Counted from the stretch's first letter, positions 16,371 through 24,217 are shown. The stretch is 26,712 bases of DNA from Sphingobacterium thalpophilum (GCA_943325255.2 CALPOS020000005.1:1-26712); one strand, 5' to 3'. Numbers and translations: made by a program. Notes: generated by a model not told the origin, from the letters alone.

Positions 16371-18469
16371 AAAGTAAACAAAACATCAATGTTGCTTTGA
16401 TTGGAAATCCTAATACAGGAAAAACGTCTGTATTTAATCAACTTACGGGTCTCAACCAACAAGTGGGAAACTATCCTGGAATTACCGTTGAAAAGAAAAT
16501 CGGTTTCTGTAAACTACCCAACAACATCAAAGCAAACATTCTTGATTTGCCTGGAACTTACAGTTTAAATGCAAGTTCTATTGACGAAAATGTGGTCATC
16601 GAGTTGCTGTTGAATAGGAATGACAAGCTTTTTCCAGACGTAGCATTATTGATTACTGATGTTGAAAATTTAAAAAGAAACTTACTCCTTTTTACCCAAA
16701 TAAAAGACCTCGAGATTCCAACGATTTTGGTCATCAATATGGCGGATCGTATGAAATATAAAGGAATTTCCCTAGATATTCCGTTGTTGGAAGAAAAATT
16801 GAAAACCAAGATTGCCTTAGTGAGTTCACGAAAAGGATTAGGAATTGAAGAGTTGAAAAATCTAATCGTCAATTATAAATCTATTTCAACCGAACCTTGC
16901 CTAAATGCATCTTCGATTGATCCGGACTATTTTGAGAATCTTCGTAAAACTTTCCCCAATCAGTTGTTGTATAAGCTCTGGTTGGTTATTACTCAAGATG
17001 TTAATTTCTTGAATTTAGATCGAAATGAAATTCGAGGTTCTTTCACCAAATCACATGCGGATCTGAAACGATTGCAACAAAAAGAAACTATCAAACGCTA
17101 TCAGTTTATCAATGATGTTTTAAAAGAAGGACAGCAGATTGACACCGCCAATGCCAAAGATTTTCGAAGCAAACTGGATCGCGTCCTAACCCATAAATTC
17201 TGGGGTTATGTGATTTTCTTTTTAATCTTATCGGTGATATTTCAGTCTATTTTTGATTGGTCTAAAATCCCAATGGAAGCCATAGATGGGGCATTTGCCA
17301 ACTTAAGTGCCTTGGCAAACGAGAAGTTGCCCGCTGGCGTTTTAACGAATTTAATTGCTCAAGGTATTATTCCCGGTATTGGTGGAATCTTAATTTTTAT
17401 TCCACAAATTGCTTTTCTTTTTATGTTTATTTCGATTCTTGAGGAAAGTGGTTATATGAGTCGCGTTGTTTTCTTGATGGATAAAATCATGCGCCGTTTT
17501 GGGCTATCTGGAAAAAGTGTCGTGCCATTAATTTCTGGTACTGCTTGCGCCATTCCCGCAATTATGGCGACTAGGAATATTGAAAACTGGAAAGAACGAT
17601 TGATTACTATTTTGGTAACGCCATTTACGACTTGTTCCGCACGATTACCAGTGTATGCGATCATTATTGCACTAGTCATTCCTGATCAATATGTTTTGGG
17701 AATCATCAACTTACAAGGATTGACCTTAATGCTGCTGTATCTTATCGGATTTGGCTCTGCGATTTTTTCTGCCTATTTATTAAATAAAGTTTTGAAAATA
17801 AAAGGCAAAACCTATTTCGTGATTGAAATGCCGAATTATAAACTACCTCTTTTTAAAAATGTTTTTATCAACGTAATTGAAAAAACCAAAGCCTTTGTAT
17901 TTGGTGCCGGTAAAATTATTTTGGCCATTTCAATTGTATTGTGGTTTTTGGCGTCTAATGGTCACGGTGAAAATTTTAACAATGCAGAAAACATTATTAA
18001 AGAAAAAAATATCGCAAATCCATTATCACAATCTGATTTAGATAATGAGGTGGCTTCTCAAAAATTAGAAAATTCTTACATAGGTTTGATGGGCAAATCT
18101 ATTGAACCTGTTATTTCTCCACTAGGATACGATTGGAAAATCGGCATCGCAGTGATTAGTTCATTTGCTGCTCGTGAAGTTTTTGTTGGCACTTTAGCTA
18201 CTATTTACAGTGTTGGAGATACCCAAAATGAAAGTACGATCAAAAACAAAATGCAAGCGGAAATCAACCCTGTAACTGGCAAAAAAGTTTTCAACTTCGC
18301 CTCTGGAGTTTCATTACTGCTTTTCTATGCCTTTGCCATGCAGTGCGCTAGTACCTTAGCAATAACCAAAAAAGAAACAAACTCATGGAAATGGCCTTTG
18401 GCGCAACTTATTTTTATGAGTAGTTTGGCATATATTGTAGCTCTTTTGGCTTATCAAGTGCTTCAATAA
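16367..18469 (+). CDS. feoB: FeoB, ferrous-iron transporter with GTPase domain
   Basis: 700 residues. The N-terminal G domain has G1 GNPNTGKT (13-20), a G2 Thr in GNYPGIT (34-40), G3 DLPG (60-63) and G4 NMAD (124-127, the FeoB version of NKxD). A helical linker follows (about 165-260). The membrane part carries the two Gate regions: residues from IIPGIGGILIFIPQIAFLF through SGTACAIPAIMATRN and TPFTTCSARLPVY, with the Cys in each Gate motif, and later SSFAAREVFVGTLATIYSVG. It takes up Fe(II) across the inner membrane. The length is normal for FeoB. It is the second gene of feoAB; the receptor gene downstream has its own strong promoter. Confidence 0.97.
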   Translation: MKSKQNINVALIGNPNTGKTSVFNQLTGLNQQVGNYPGITVEKKIGFCKLPNNIKANILDLPGTYSLNASSIDENVVIELLLNRNDKLFPDVALLITDVENLKRNLLLFTQIKDLEIPTILVINMADRMKYKGISLDIPLLEEKLKTKIALVSSRKGLGIEELKNLIVNYKSISTEPCLNASSIDPDYFENLRKTFPNQLLYKLWLVITQDVNFLNLDRNEIRGSFTKSHADLKRLQQKETIKRYQFINDVLKEGQQIDTANAKDFRSKLDRVLTHKFWGYVIFFLILSVIFQSIFDWSKIPMEAIDGAFANLSALANEKLPAGVLTNLIAQGIIPGIGGILIFIPQIAFLFMFISILEESGYMSRVVFLMDKIMRRFGLSGKSVVPLISGTACAIPAIMATRNIENWKERLITILVTPFTTCSARLPVYAIIIALVIPDQYVLGIINLQGLTLMLLYLIGFGSAIFSAYLLNKVLKIKGKTYFVIEMPNYKLPLFKNVFINVIEKTKAFVFGAGKIILAISIVLWFLASNGHGENFNNAENIIKEKNIANPLSQSDLDNEVASQKLENSYIGLMGKSIEPVISPLGYDWKIGIAVISSFAAREVFVGTLATIYSVGDTQNESTIKNKMQAEINPVTGKKVFNFASGVSLLLFYAFAMQCASTLAITKKETNSWKWPLAQLIFMSSLAYIVALLAYQVLQ

Positions 18470-18520
18470 CTTCACACTTTTTCTACAATTAGTTTAACAA
18501 AAGTTAAAAGCAAAAATTTA

Positions 18521-18543
18521 TTATTTTTAATTTGTCTAAATAA
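18521..18543 (+). promoter_or_regulatory. Imperfect palindrome over the -33 element (candidate metal-repressor site)
   Basis: TTATTTTTA (18521-18529), a 5-nt spacer, and TCTAAATAA (18535-18543) form an inverted repeat in which 7 of 9 positions pair. The spacer contains the -33 TTTG of the receptor promoter. A protein bound here would block RNA polymerase. The right half recurs in the feoA leader and, shorter, in the mntH divergent promoter. Confidence 0.45.
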
Positions 18544-18562
18544 GAATTAGCGTTTATATTTG
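18531..18562 (+). promoter_or_regulatory. Promoter of the TonB-dependent receptor gene
   Basis: A -33 TTTG (18531-18534), a 20-bp spacer and -7 TATATTTG (18555-18562) give one of the cleanest Bacteroidetes-type promoters in the window. Transcription would begin near 18569, about 19 nt before the ATG at 18588. Confidence 0.7.
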
Positions 18563-18587
18563 CCGAAAATTTATTACAAATTCGACA

Positions 18588-20819
18588 ATGAAATTACTTC
18601 TTTCCGCCATTCTTTTTTCAATTTCCTCTTTTCTAATTGCCCAAGAAGATCTTTATGATTTTGCCTTAAATGATACTGTCAAGAAACTTTCAACGGTTAC
18701 TATTATCGTCAAGCAACAAACTCCTGAACGATTGCATGAAGTCGAAAACAACGCACTCTTTTCTGGAAAGAAAAACGAGGTCATTCGAATGGCAAATATC
18801 AATGCCAATTTTACTACCAATAATGCTCGTGAAGTATTTTCAAAAGTGCCTGGAGTATCTGTTTGGGAAAATGAAGGTTCTGGCATCCAAATTAATGTAG
18901 GCGTTAGAGGCTTAAGTCCTAATAGAAGCTGGGAACTCAATACGCGTCAAAACGGCTACGACATTTCTTCTGATATTTTTGGTTATCCAGAAGCGTACTA
19001 TAACCCGCCACTAGAAGCCGTAGAATCTATTCAATTAGTTCGTGGTGGCGCATCACTGCAATTCGGTTCTCAATTCGGTGGAATGCTCAATTATGTTCTA
19101 AAAAGAGAAACCGAAAAACCATTCTCTTTTGAAACCCAAAACACACTAGGCAGTTACGGATTGATGAGCTCCTATAATGCTATTGGTGGAACTAAAAACA
19201 AGTTCTCTTACTACGTTTACAATCACTTTAGAACAGGAAATGGCTGGAGAGAAAATAGCAATTATGAAGTAAGAAACTCGCATGCTTTTGTCGCCTATCA
19301 ATTTTCTGCTAACACCAAATTATCGCTCGAGTACACTAACATGGATTATGAAATGCAACAAGCTGGAGGTTTGACTGATGCGAAATTCAAAGACAATCCA
19401 AGACAATCGCTTCGTGCGAGAAATTGGTTTGGAACGCCCTGGAATGTCGCCGCTTTAGTTTTAGATACCAAACTGTCTTCTAATTTGACTCTAAATACCA
19501 AATTATTTGGTCTAATTGGCGAGCGCAACAGCGTTGGATTTACTGCAACACCAAATACTCCTGATGCGATAAGCCTAACCACCACTGACTACGCCAATCG
19601 TCAAGTGGATCGCGACTTTTATATAAATATAGGCGTTGAAACAAGAAGTATTTACACGTACAAGCTTGGAAAACAAAATCAAAATTTAGCTTTTGGAGCG
19701 AGACTTTATAGAGCCAATACAACACGAAAACAAGCAAAAAATGGGACAACTGCTTCCAATTTTGATTTAGAAATAGACGGTCGGTTTTCTCGCACCTTAG
19801 ACTTAGAAACAGACAATATCGCTTTGTTTGCAGAAAATCAATTTAAAGTCAATAACCATTTAAGTATAACTCCTGGTATTCGTTACGAAAACATCAAATC
19901 ATCTATGGCTGGGCGACTGGGTATCAAAGATGGAAAAGATGACAATGTTATACCAGAGAGTTTGGGTAGAAATAAATTATTGATGGGAATTGGCGTTGAA
20001 TATAAACTCCACAAAACCAATTTTTATGCTAATTTCTCCCAAGCATTTCGACCCGTCCTGTTTTCTGATATCACCCCGCCAACTACTAATGACGTGATTG
20101 ATCCAGACTTGAAAGATGCTGATGGATTTAATGCCGATTTTGGTTATCGTGGAAATTTGTTGGGTTGGATTAACTTCGACGTTGGCTGTTTCTATCTGAA
20201 TTACAACAATAAAATCGGATTGATTCAAAAAATTGTCAACGATCCAACACCAAGAACTTATCAATTTAGAACCAATCTCGGAACAACAATACATAAAGGA
20301 ATTGAAAGTTTTGTGGATTTGAATATTTCCAAAGCCTTGAAGGTGAATCAACAAATTGGAGACCTTCAATTATTTACAACCATGTCATTTATTGACGCAC
20401 GTTATGAGGATTATAAAGTCACTAAATCTTCTGAAACCGTACCAAATTTGCTTACCGAAAGTAATTTAAAAGGGAATCGTGTTGAAAATGCGCCTCGTTA
20501 TATTCACAATTTTGGTATTACTTGGAGTTTTAGAAACTTTTCATCAACGATTCAAAACAGAAGAACGGGACTTGTTTATACAGATGCAAACAACACAGAA
20601 ATTCCTTTGCCTACTGGAGTCAATGGAAAACTTGACGGCTATTCTGTTTATGATCTTTCGATGGAATACCGCTTCTTACAAAAATTTACTGTTCGTGGCG
20701 GAGTCAATAATTTATCGAACACAATATACGCAACCAGAAGAGCAGGCGGTTATCCTGGCCCAGGAATTCTGCCCAACGACGCGCGAACTTTCTTTATAAG
20801 CGTTGGTGTTAAATTATGA
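18588..20819 (+). CDS. TonB-dependent outer-membrane receptor, FecA-like
   Basis: 743 residues. MKLLLSAILFSISSFLIAQ is a signal peptide. The plug domain lies at about 50-180, with NAREVFSKVPGVSVWENEGSG, INVGVRGLSPNRSWELNTR, GYPEAYYNPPLEAVESIQLV and GGASLQFGSQFGGMLNYVLKR, all strongly FecA-type (Fe(III)-dicitrate or similar ferric chelate). A 22-strand barrel follows, ending in TFFISVGVKL with the typical terminal hydrophobic strand. It lacks the N-terminal carboxypeptidase-like (CarboxypepD_reg) domain many Bacteroidetes receptors have, and it lacks a FecA-type signalling (STN) domain. The feoB gene lies 118 bp upstream and the FeoB-associated peptide gene 32 bp downstream, which supports an iron role. 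The exact ligand is not shown. Confidence 0.92.
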   Translation: MKLLLSAILFSISSFLIAQEDLYDFALNDTVKKLSTVTIIVKQQTPERLHEVENNALFSGKKNEVIRMANINANFTTNNAREVFSKVPGVSVWENEGSGIQINVGVRGLSPNRSWELNTRQNGYDISSDIFGYPEAYYNPPLEAVESIQLVRGGASLQFGSQFGGMLNYVLKRETEKPFSFETQNTLGSYGLMSSYNAIGGTKNKFSYYVYNHFRTGNGWRENSNYEVRNSHAFVAYQFSANTKLSLEYTNMDYEMQQAGGLTDAKFKDNPRQSLRARNWFGTPWNVAALVLDTKLSSNLTLNTKLFGLIGERNSVGFTATPNTPDAISLTTTDYANRQVDRDFYINIGVETRSIYTYKLGKQNQNLAFGARLYRANTTRKQAKNGTTASNFDLEIDGRFSRTLDLETDNIALFAENQFKVNNHLSITPGIRYENIKSSMAGRLGIKDGKDDNVIPESLGRNKLLMGIGVEYKLHKTNFYANFSQAFRPVLFSDITPPTTNDVIDPDLKDADGFNADFGYRGNLLGWINFDVGCFYLNYNNKIGLIQKIVNDPTPRTYQFRTNLGTTIHKGIESFVDLNISKALKVNQQIGDLQLFTTMSFIDARYEDYKVTKSSETVPNLLTESNLKGNRVENAPRYIHNFGITWSFRNFSSTIQNRRTGLVYTDANNTEIPLPTGVNGKLDGYSVYDLSMEYRFLQKFTVRGGVNNLSNTIYATRRAGGYPGPGILPNDARTFFISVGVKL

Positions 20820-20851
20820 TCGTAAAGCAAGTAAAGTCATATCTTTAAACA

Positions 20852-20977
20852 ATGGATTTTCAAGAAATTGCCGTATATATTATACTAGGTTTTGCCATCG
20901 CTTTTCTGGCACGGAAGTTTTTTTGGAAGAAAAAATCAAAGAAAAACTGTGGCACGGACAATTGCGGATGTCAGTAG
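20852..20977 (+). CDS. FeoB-associated Cys-rich membrane peptide
   Basis: A 41-residue gene. Residues 5-21 (EIAVYIILGFAIAFLAR) form one membrane helix. A very basic stretch follows (KFFWKKKSKKN), then CGTDNCGCQ with Cys33, Cys38 and Cys40. A single helix followed by a Lys-rich patch and a C-terminal CGxxxCGC is the layout of the FeoB-associated Cys-rich membrane protein family, found next to feoB in many Bacteroidetes and Firmicutes and proposed to bind iron or assist FeoB (possibly like FeoC). Here it is separated from feoB by the receptor gene; it starts 32 bp after the receptor stop and is probably co-transcribed with it. The stop is one base from the stop of the convergent minus-strand gene. 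Confidence 0.88.
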   Translation: MDFQEIAVYIILGFAIAFLARKFFWKKKSKKNCGTDNCGCQ

Positions 20978-20978
20978 A

Positions 20979-21404
20979 TTACTTGGCGATTTCTATTTTA
21001 ATACAATAGTCTTTTGGATTAATTTTGATGCTGTCTTTCGGATAAGGAACCAACCGAATCGACTTGATTTTCGCTATCGGAATGGCTAATATTTTTGATA
21101 ACCATGTCTTGTTTTCCTCGACTTTTTTTGTGGAGAAAGTCAATATTTCTTCATCCATCCATTTCTTGTTTTGATATACAGACACCAGTACTTGTGCCTC
21201 GCCGCCCCAAACACAATTGACGCCTTCTGGGCAACGCGCATCCGAAATTACTTGCTTTAAGACGAGTTGCGTTCCTTTGGCTTTCAAAGTTTTGCTTTGT
21301 GTAATCGTAAAATCAGCTAGTTTCTTTGGCTTTTTTTTACCTCTTTGTGCCGTTACCGAAAAACTCAGTACACTTAAAAATAGCAGAAATATTACTTTTT
21401 TCAT
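20979..21404 (-). CDS. Small exported protein with RCPxGVxCVW motif
   Basis: 141 residues. MKKVIFLLFLSVLSFSVTAQ is a signal peptide, followed by a basic stretch (RGKKKPKK). The core contains SDARCPEGVNCVWGGEAQV with Cys58 and Cys64, a motif I associate with small Flavobacteriia exported proteins whose function is unknown. The pair could form a disulfide or bind metal. The C-terminal part (IRLVPYPKDSIKINPKDYCIKIEIAK) has a third Cys. The family is not assigned to a pathway. It follows the MntR-like gene by 19 bp on the same strand, so it may be read from the same transcript. It is convergent with the 41-residue FeoB-associated gene at one base distance, so both share the metal neighbourhood. 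Confidence 0.7.
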   Translation of the reverse strand: MKKVIFLLFLSVLSFSVTAQRGKKKPKKLADFTITQSKTLKAKGTQLVLKQVISDARCPEGVNCVWGGEAQVLVSVYQNKKWMDEEILTFSTKKVEENKTWLSKILAIPIAKIKSIRLVPYPKDSIKINPKDYCIKIEIAK

Positions 21405-21423
21405 ATTGGTTGATTGACGAAAA

Positions 21424-22077
21424 TTAATTCAATTTTATAAAAAGATTGCTTCCAATTTTATTCGAAATTACCATTTCTTTTTTATCAAGGCTAATTTTCA
21501 AAGACAAATCAAAATCTTCTTTTGCAAGCAAAGTGATTTCTGAACCTAATGAAATCTTATTTGTATCAAGGTATTTTAAAAAAGCTGCCGACGAATCTTT
21601 GACGCCGACACAAATTCCTTTTTGATTGGGTGTAAGGTCAGAAAGCAGTACTTTTTCAATTGACACAATGTTTCCTTCATGGTCCGGAATAGCGTCTCCG
21701 TGTGGATCTTTGGTTGGATTTCCCAGAAAATTTGCCAATTTATTGACGAGTTGCTCCGACTTAATATGTTCTAATTGTTCCGCAATATCATGCACTTCAT
21801 CCCACGGGAAATTCAATTTTTCTACCAAAAAAACCTCCCACAAACGGTGTTTGCGAACAATCATTTTAGCGGCCAATTGCCCTTTTTCAGTTAAAGAAAC
21901 ACCTTGATATTTTTTATAATGAATCCAATCTTTGTCTGCCAACTTCTTTAGCATATCAGTTACAGACGAAGCTTTGGTTTCCATTTTTTCAGCAATGGCG
22001 TTAGTGCTCACTTCAGCTTCTGAAATGGTGGTGAGATGGTAGATGGTTTTGAGATAATTTTCTTCGGATAAAGTCAT
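21424..22077 (-). CDS. mntR: DtxR/MntR-family metal-dependent transcriptional regulator
   Basis: 217 residues. The winged helix (about 3-70) contains VSTNAIAEKMETKASSVTDMLKKLADKDWI. The dimerisation and metal-binding domain (70-135) contains RKHRLWEVFL and EVHDIAEQLEHIKSEQL. At the place of the Cys102 of iron-sensing DtxR there is Glu100, and Glu103 and His104 match the next ligands. This is the pattern of Mn-sensing MntR rather than iron-sensing DtxR. DPHGDAIP is the conserved linker, and the C-terminal FeoA/SH3-like domain (about 140-217) is present. The repressor would bind DNA when Mn(II) or Fe(II) is plentiful. The Nramp transporter gene lies upstream on the same strand, with 207 bp and the structured element between them. 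No promoter is evident before the start. Confidence 0.9.
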   Translation of the reverse strand: MTLSEENYLKTIYHLTTISEAEVSTNAIAEKMETKASSVTDMLKKLADKDWIHYKKYQGVSLTEKGQLAAKMIVRKHRLWEVFLVEKLNFPWDEVHDIAEQLEHIKSEQLVNKLANFLGNPTKDPHGDAIPDHEGNIVSIEKVLLSDLTPNQKGICVGVKDSSAAFLKYLDTNKISLGSEITLLAKEDFDLSLKISLDKKEMVISNKIGSNLFIKLN

Positions 22078-22106
22078 TTTGTTTTGGGAATTATGATTTT
22101 GGATTT

Positions 22107-22145
22107 AGCTTCGCTCTGTTCGGCTGCCCTCGAGTGGGATTTGGA
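22107..22145. repeat. Degenerate GC-rich intergenic repeat
   Basis: A GC-rich patch (GCTTCGCTCTGTTCGGCTGC and on) sits inside otherwise AT-rich sequence of low complexity made of TTGGAATTTTAGAATTGGGA-type variants. The core CGGCTGCCCTCG (22121-22132) differs by one base from CGGCTGCGCTCG at 22228-22239. From memory, patches of this kind are scattered between genes in Flavobacterium genomes. There is no coding potential. Confidence 0.5.
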
Positions 22146-22180
22146 ATTTTAGAATTGGGATTTTGTAATTCACAGAAATC

Positions 22181-22287
22181 TAGCCCTGATGGCAGTGGCA
22201 TCCTTTTTTGTTTTAGAAAAAGTCCCTCGGCTGCGCTCGGGATGACAAAACAAAAAAGATAAAACGAACAGCAGGTATCAGCTCCTA
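22181..22287. ncRNA. Structured, probably multicopy intergenic element (Flavo-1-like)
   Basis: Nested inverted repeats: TAG (22181-22183) with CTA (22285-22287); CTGAT (22186-22190) with ATCAG (22277-22281); and a perfect 12-bp pair CTTTTTTGTTTT (22203-22214) with AAAACAAAAAAG (22247-22258). The inner loop carries the GC-rich patch TCCCTCGGCTGCGCTCGGGA (22223-22242). The outer sequence TAGCCCTGATGGCAGTGGCA and the right end ACAGCAGGTATCAGCTCCTA resemble a motif that I recall as very common between genes in Flavobacteriia and that may correspond to the Flavo-1 RNA; this is memory, not a search. The right end overlaps the mntH stop codon, so on the minus strand it forms the 3' region of mntH and the leader of the regulator gene. 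Strand is not certain. Confidence 0.55.
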
Positions 22288-24156
22288 ATTTTTAATAATA
22301 AACAACGGAATTTTGATTTCGTGACGAACCTGATCTACCGTAGTTCCAAAAACTAAGTCTTTGAGCGTATGATGCCCGTGTGTGCCCATAATAAGAATAT
22401 CAAAATTGCTTTCATTGACTATTTTCGCGATGCTTTTACCCGGTTTGCCAAAGCCTAGTTTTGAAACGACTTGGTACCCTTTTTCGGTTAACATCTGAAC
22501 ATATTCTTGGAGCAAGGCTTCGTCGATTGTTGTTTCGTGATCGCTTACATCTTTACCATAAATCAAAGCTCCGACGGTTTCAACCACGTGAATCAGCGTA
22601 TAGTTGGCGTCTTTTCCACCTAAGTCTATAGCTTGCTGTAATGCTTTTTCGTCGGCTGATGAAAAGTCGACGGTAATTGCAATATTCTTTTTAGCATTGC
22701 TCTGATAATGGGCAAATTTCAATGCAATCGTGTGCGGAGAATGGTTATCTATAGTCATTTTGGATTTTTTCAACAGCGGCTTAAACACAATATAGAGCAG
22801 CAAAATTAAGAAGCCAATTGCCAAAGGCACAACGGTAAACCACAAAATAATTGGGTTTTCAGATGTTTCTAACCACCCTGTGATTTCATCAAAAACTAAT
22901 TTCGCATTTAAGGAAACGATGATACTAGCAATAATCCAAGCTGCAATTTGAGTCGCTCGGCTAATGTGAAAACCTTTCATTTTCGATTTGTCGCTGACAA
23001 AATGTATCAAAGGGATAATCGCAAAACCGAGTTGTAAACTCAAGATGACTTGACTGAGGATTAACATTTTTCCGGTCACGCTTTCTCCGTATACTGAGAT
23101 CACAATGACTGCGGGAACAATGGCGATAAGTCGCGTGATGATGCGTCGAACCCAAGGCTGTATTCTCAAGTTCAGATAACCTTCCATTACGATTTGCCCA
23201 GCTAAAGTACCGGTAATGGTTGAGCTTTGTCCGGCGGCAATCAGTGCTACTGCAAATAATATTGGCGCCCATTTGGTTCCTAAGATTGGCTCTAAAAATC
23301 GATGTGCGTCCTGAATTTCGGCCACTTCAAACATCCCGTTTTTATAGAAAGTAGCCGCGGCTAAAATTAAAATGGCAGCATTGACAAAAAAGGCTAAGTT
23401 CAACGCAATGGTGCTATCGATAAAGTTGTATTTTAAAGCTTGCTTGATGCCTGCTTTACTTCGGTCGAATTTTCGCGTTTGCACCAATGAGGAATGTAGG
23501 TACAAATTGTGCGGCATTACCGTCGCTCCAATGATTCCAATAGCAATATATAAAGCGGTTTCATTTGGGAGCGATGGAATCAATCCGTATATTATTTTAG
23601 GCAATTCTGGTTGGGCAAATATCATTTCAAAAATGAAAGAGAAACCTATAATGGCGACGAGTACAATAATAAAAGCCTCCATTTTCCGCATGCCTTTATT
23701 GATGAGAAACAAGAGCAGAAAAGTATCTAAGACTGTAATGAGTACACCATTGATTAGTGAAATATCGAAAAGCAAATTCAAACCGATGGCCATTCCCAAA
23801 ACTTCTGCCAAATCACAAGCGGCAATTGCGATTTCTGCTAAAAAGTAGAGAATATAGTTGATGAATTTTGAATACGTTTCGCGAGAAGCTTGTGCCAAAT
23901 CTCGCTGGGTTACGATTCCCAATCGGGCACTTAAACTTTGCAAAAGCAACGCCATGATGTTGCTCATGAGCAAAACCCATAGCAAAGCATAGCCAAACTG
24001 ACTTCCTCCAGCGATATCGGTAGCCCAATTTCCGGGATCCATATAACCGACACTAATCAAATAAGCTGGACCAAAAAAAGCTAGAATTTTTCTAAAAACA
24101 GTAGTTTTGTTTTGAGTAGGAACCGATTGGTTTACCTCTTCTAATGATTTACTCAT
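22285..24156 (-). CDS. mntH: Nramp-family divalent metal transporter fused to a UspA domain
   Basis: 623 residues against about 410-450 for a plain bacterial MntH. Residues 20-460 are an Nramp transporter with about 11 membrane helices. Metal-binding DPGN is at 40-43 (helix 1), MPHN at 214-217 (helix 6), and AGQSSTITGTLAGQIVMEG is also typical. Residues about 490-623 form a universal-stress-protein domain with G591-x2-G594-x9-G604-T (MGTHGHHTLKDLVFGTT), the ATP-binding form of UspA. It imports Mn(II) and/or Fe(II) with protons; the Usp part may sense nucleotide state in the cytoplasm. The MntR-like gene follows on the same strand. The promoter is the TATATTTG on the minus strand at 24171-24178, facing the divergent transporter gene. 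Confidence 0.95.
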   Translation of the reverse strand: MSKSLEEVNQSVPTQNKTTVFRKILAFFGPAYLISVGYMDPGNWATDIAGGSQFGYALLWVLLMSNIMALLLQSLSARLGIVTQRDLAQASRETYSKFINYILYFLAEIAIAACDLAEVLGMAIGLNLLFDISLINGVLITVLDTFLLLFLINKGMRKMEAFIIVLVAIIGFSFIFEMIFAQPELPKIIYGLIPSLPNETALYIAIGIIGATVMPHNLYLHSSLVQTRKFDRSKAGIKQALKYNFIDSTIALNLAFFVNAAILILAAATFYKNGMFEVAEIQDAHRFLEPILGTKWAPILFAVALIAAGQSSTITGTLAGQIVMEGYLNLRIQPWVRRIITRLIAIVPAVIVISVYGESVTGKMLILSQVILSLQLGFAIIPLIHFVSDKSKMKGFHISRATQIAAWIIASIIVSLNAKLVFDEITGWLETSENPIILWFTVVPLAIGFLILLLYIVFKPLLKKSKMTIDNHSPHTIALKFAHYQSNAKKNIAITVDFSSADEKALQQAIDLGGKDANYTLIHVVETVGALIYGKDVSDHETTIDEALLQEYVQMLTEKGYQVVSKLGFGKPGKSIAKIVNESNFDILIMGTHGHHTLKDLVFGTTVDQVRHEIKIPLFIIKN

Positions 24157-24170
24157 AACCTAATTTTTAG

Positions 24171-24178
24171 CAAATATA
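24171..24178 (-). promoter_or_regulatory. -7 element of mntH
   Basis: CAAATATA on the plus strand reads TATATTTG on the minus strand, an exact TAnnTTTG, 15 bp before the mntH ATG (24154-24156). No clear -33 TTG lies at the right distance, so the promoter may need an activator or be weak. Confidence 0.45.
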
Positions 24179-24186
24179 AAATTTAA

Positions 24187-24217
24187 TTTGATTTGGGTAA
24201 ATAATTTTTTAGCTTTG
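24187..24217 (+). promoter_or_regulatory. Promoter of the outer-membrane transporter / lycopene cyclase genes
   Basis: A -33 TTTG (24187-24190), a 19-bp spacer and -7 TAGCTTTG (24210-24217) fit the Bacteroidetes pattern. Transcription would start near 24224, 11 nt before the ATG at 24235. The -7 element lies inside the palindrome at 24206-24225. Confidence 0.6.

Noticed and set aside
20803..21009. Plus-strand open frame overlapping the end of the receptor gene
   Set aside because: It runs through the FeoB-associated peptide gene in another frame; the 41-codon frame has a clear membrane helix and Cys motif instead.
21424..22077. Iron-sensing DtxR/IdeR
   Set aside because: The position of the DtxR Cys102 is Glu100 here, as in manganese sensors, and the neighbour is an Nramp gene; mixed Fe/Mn sensing remains possible.
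23372..23848. Plus-strand open frame of 158 codons inside mntH
   Set aside because: Antisense shadow of the Nramp membrane helices; no independent features.
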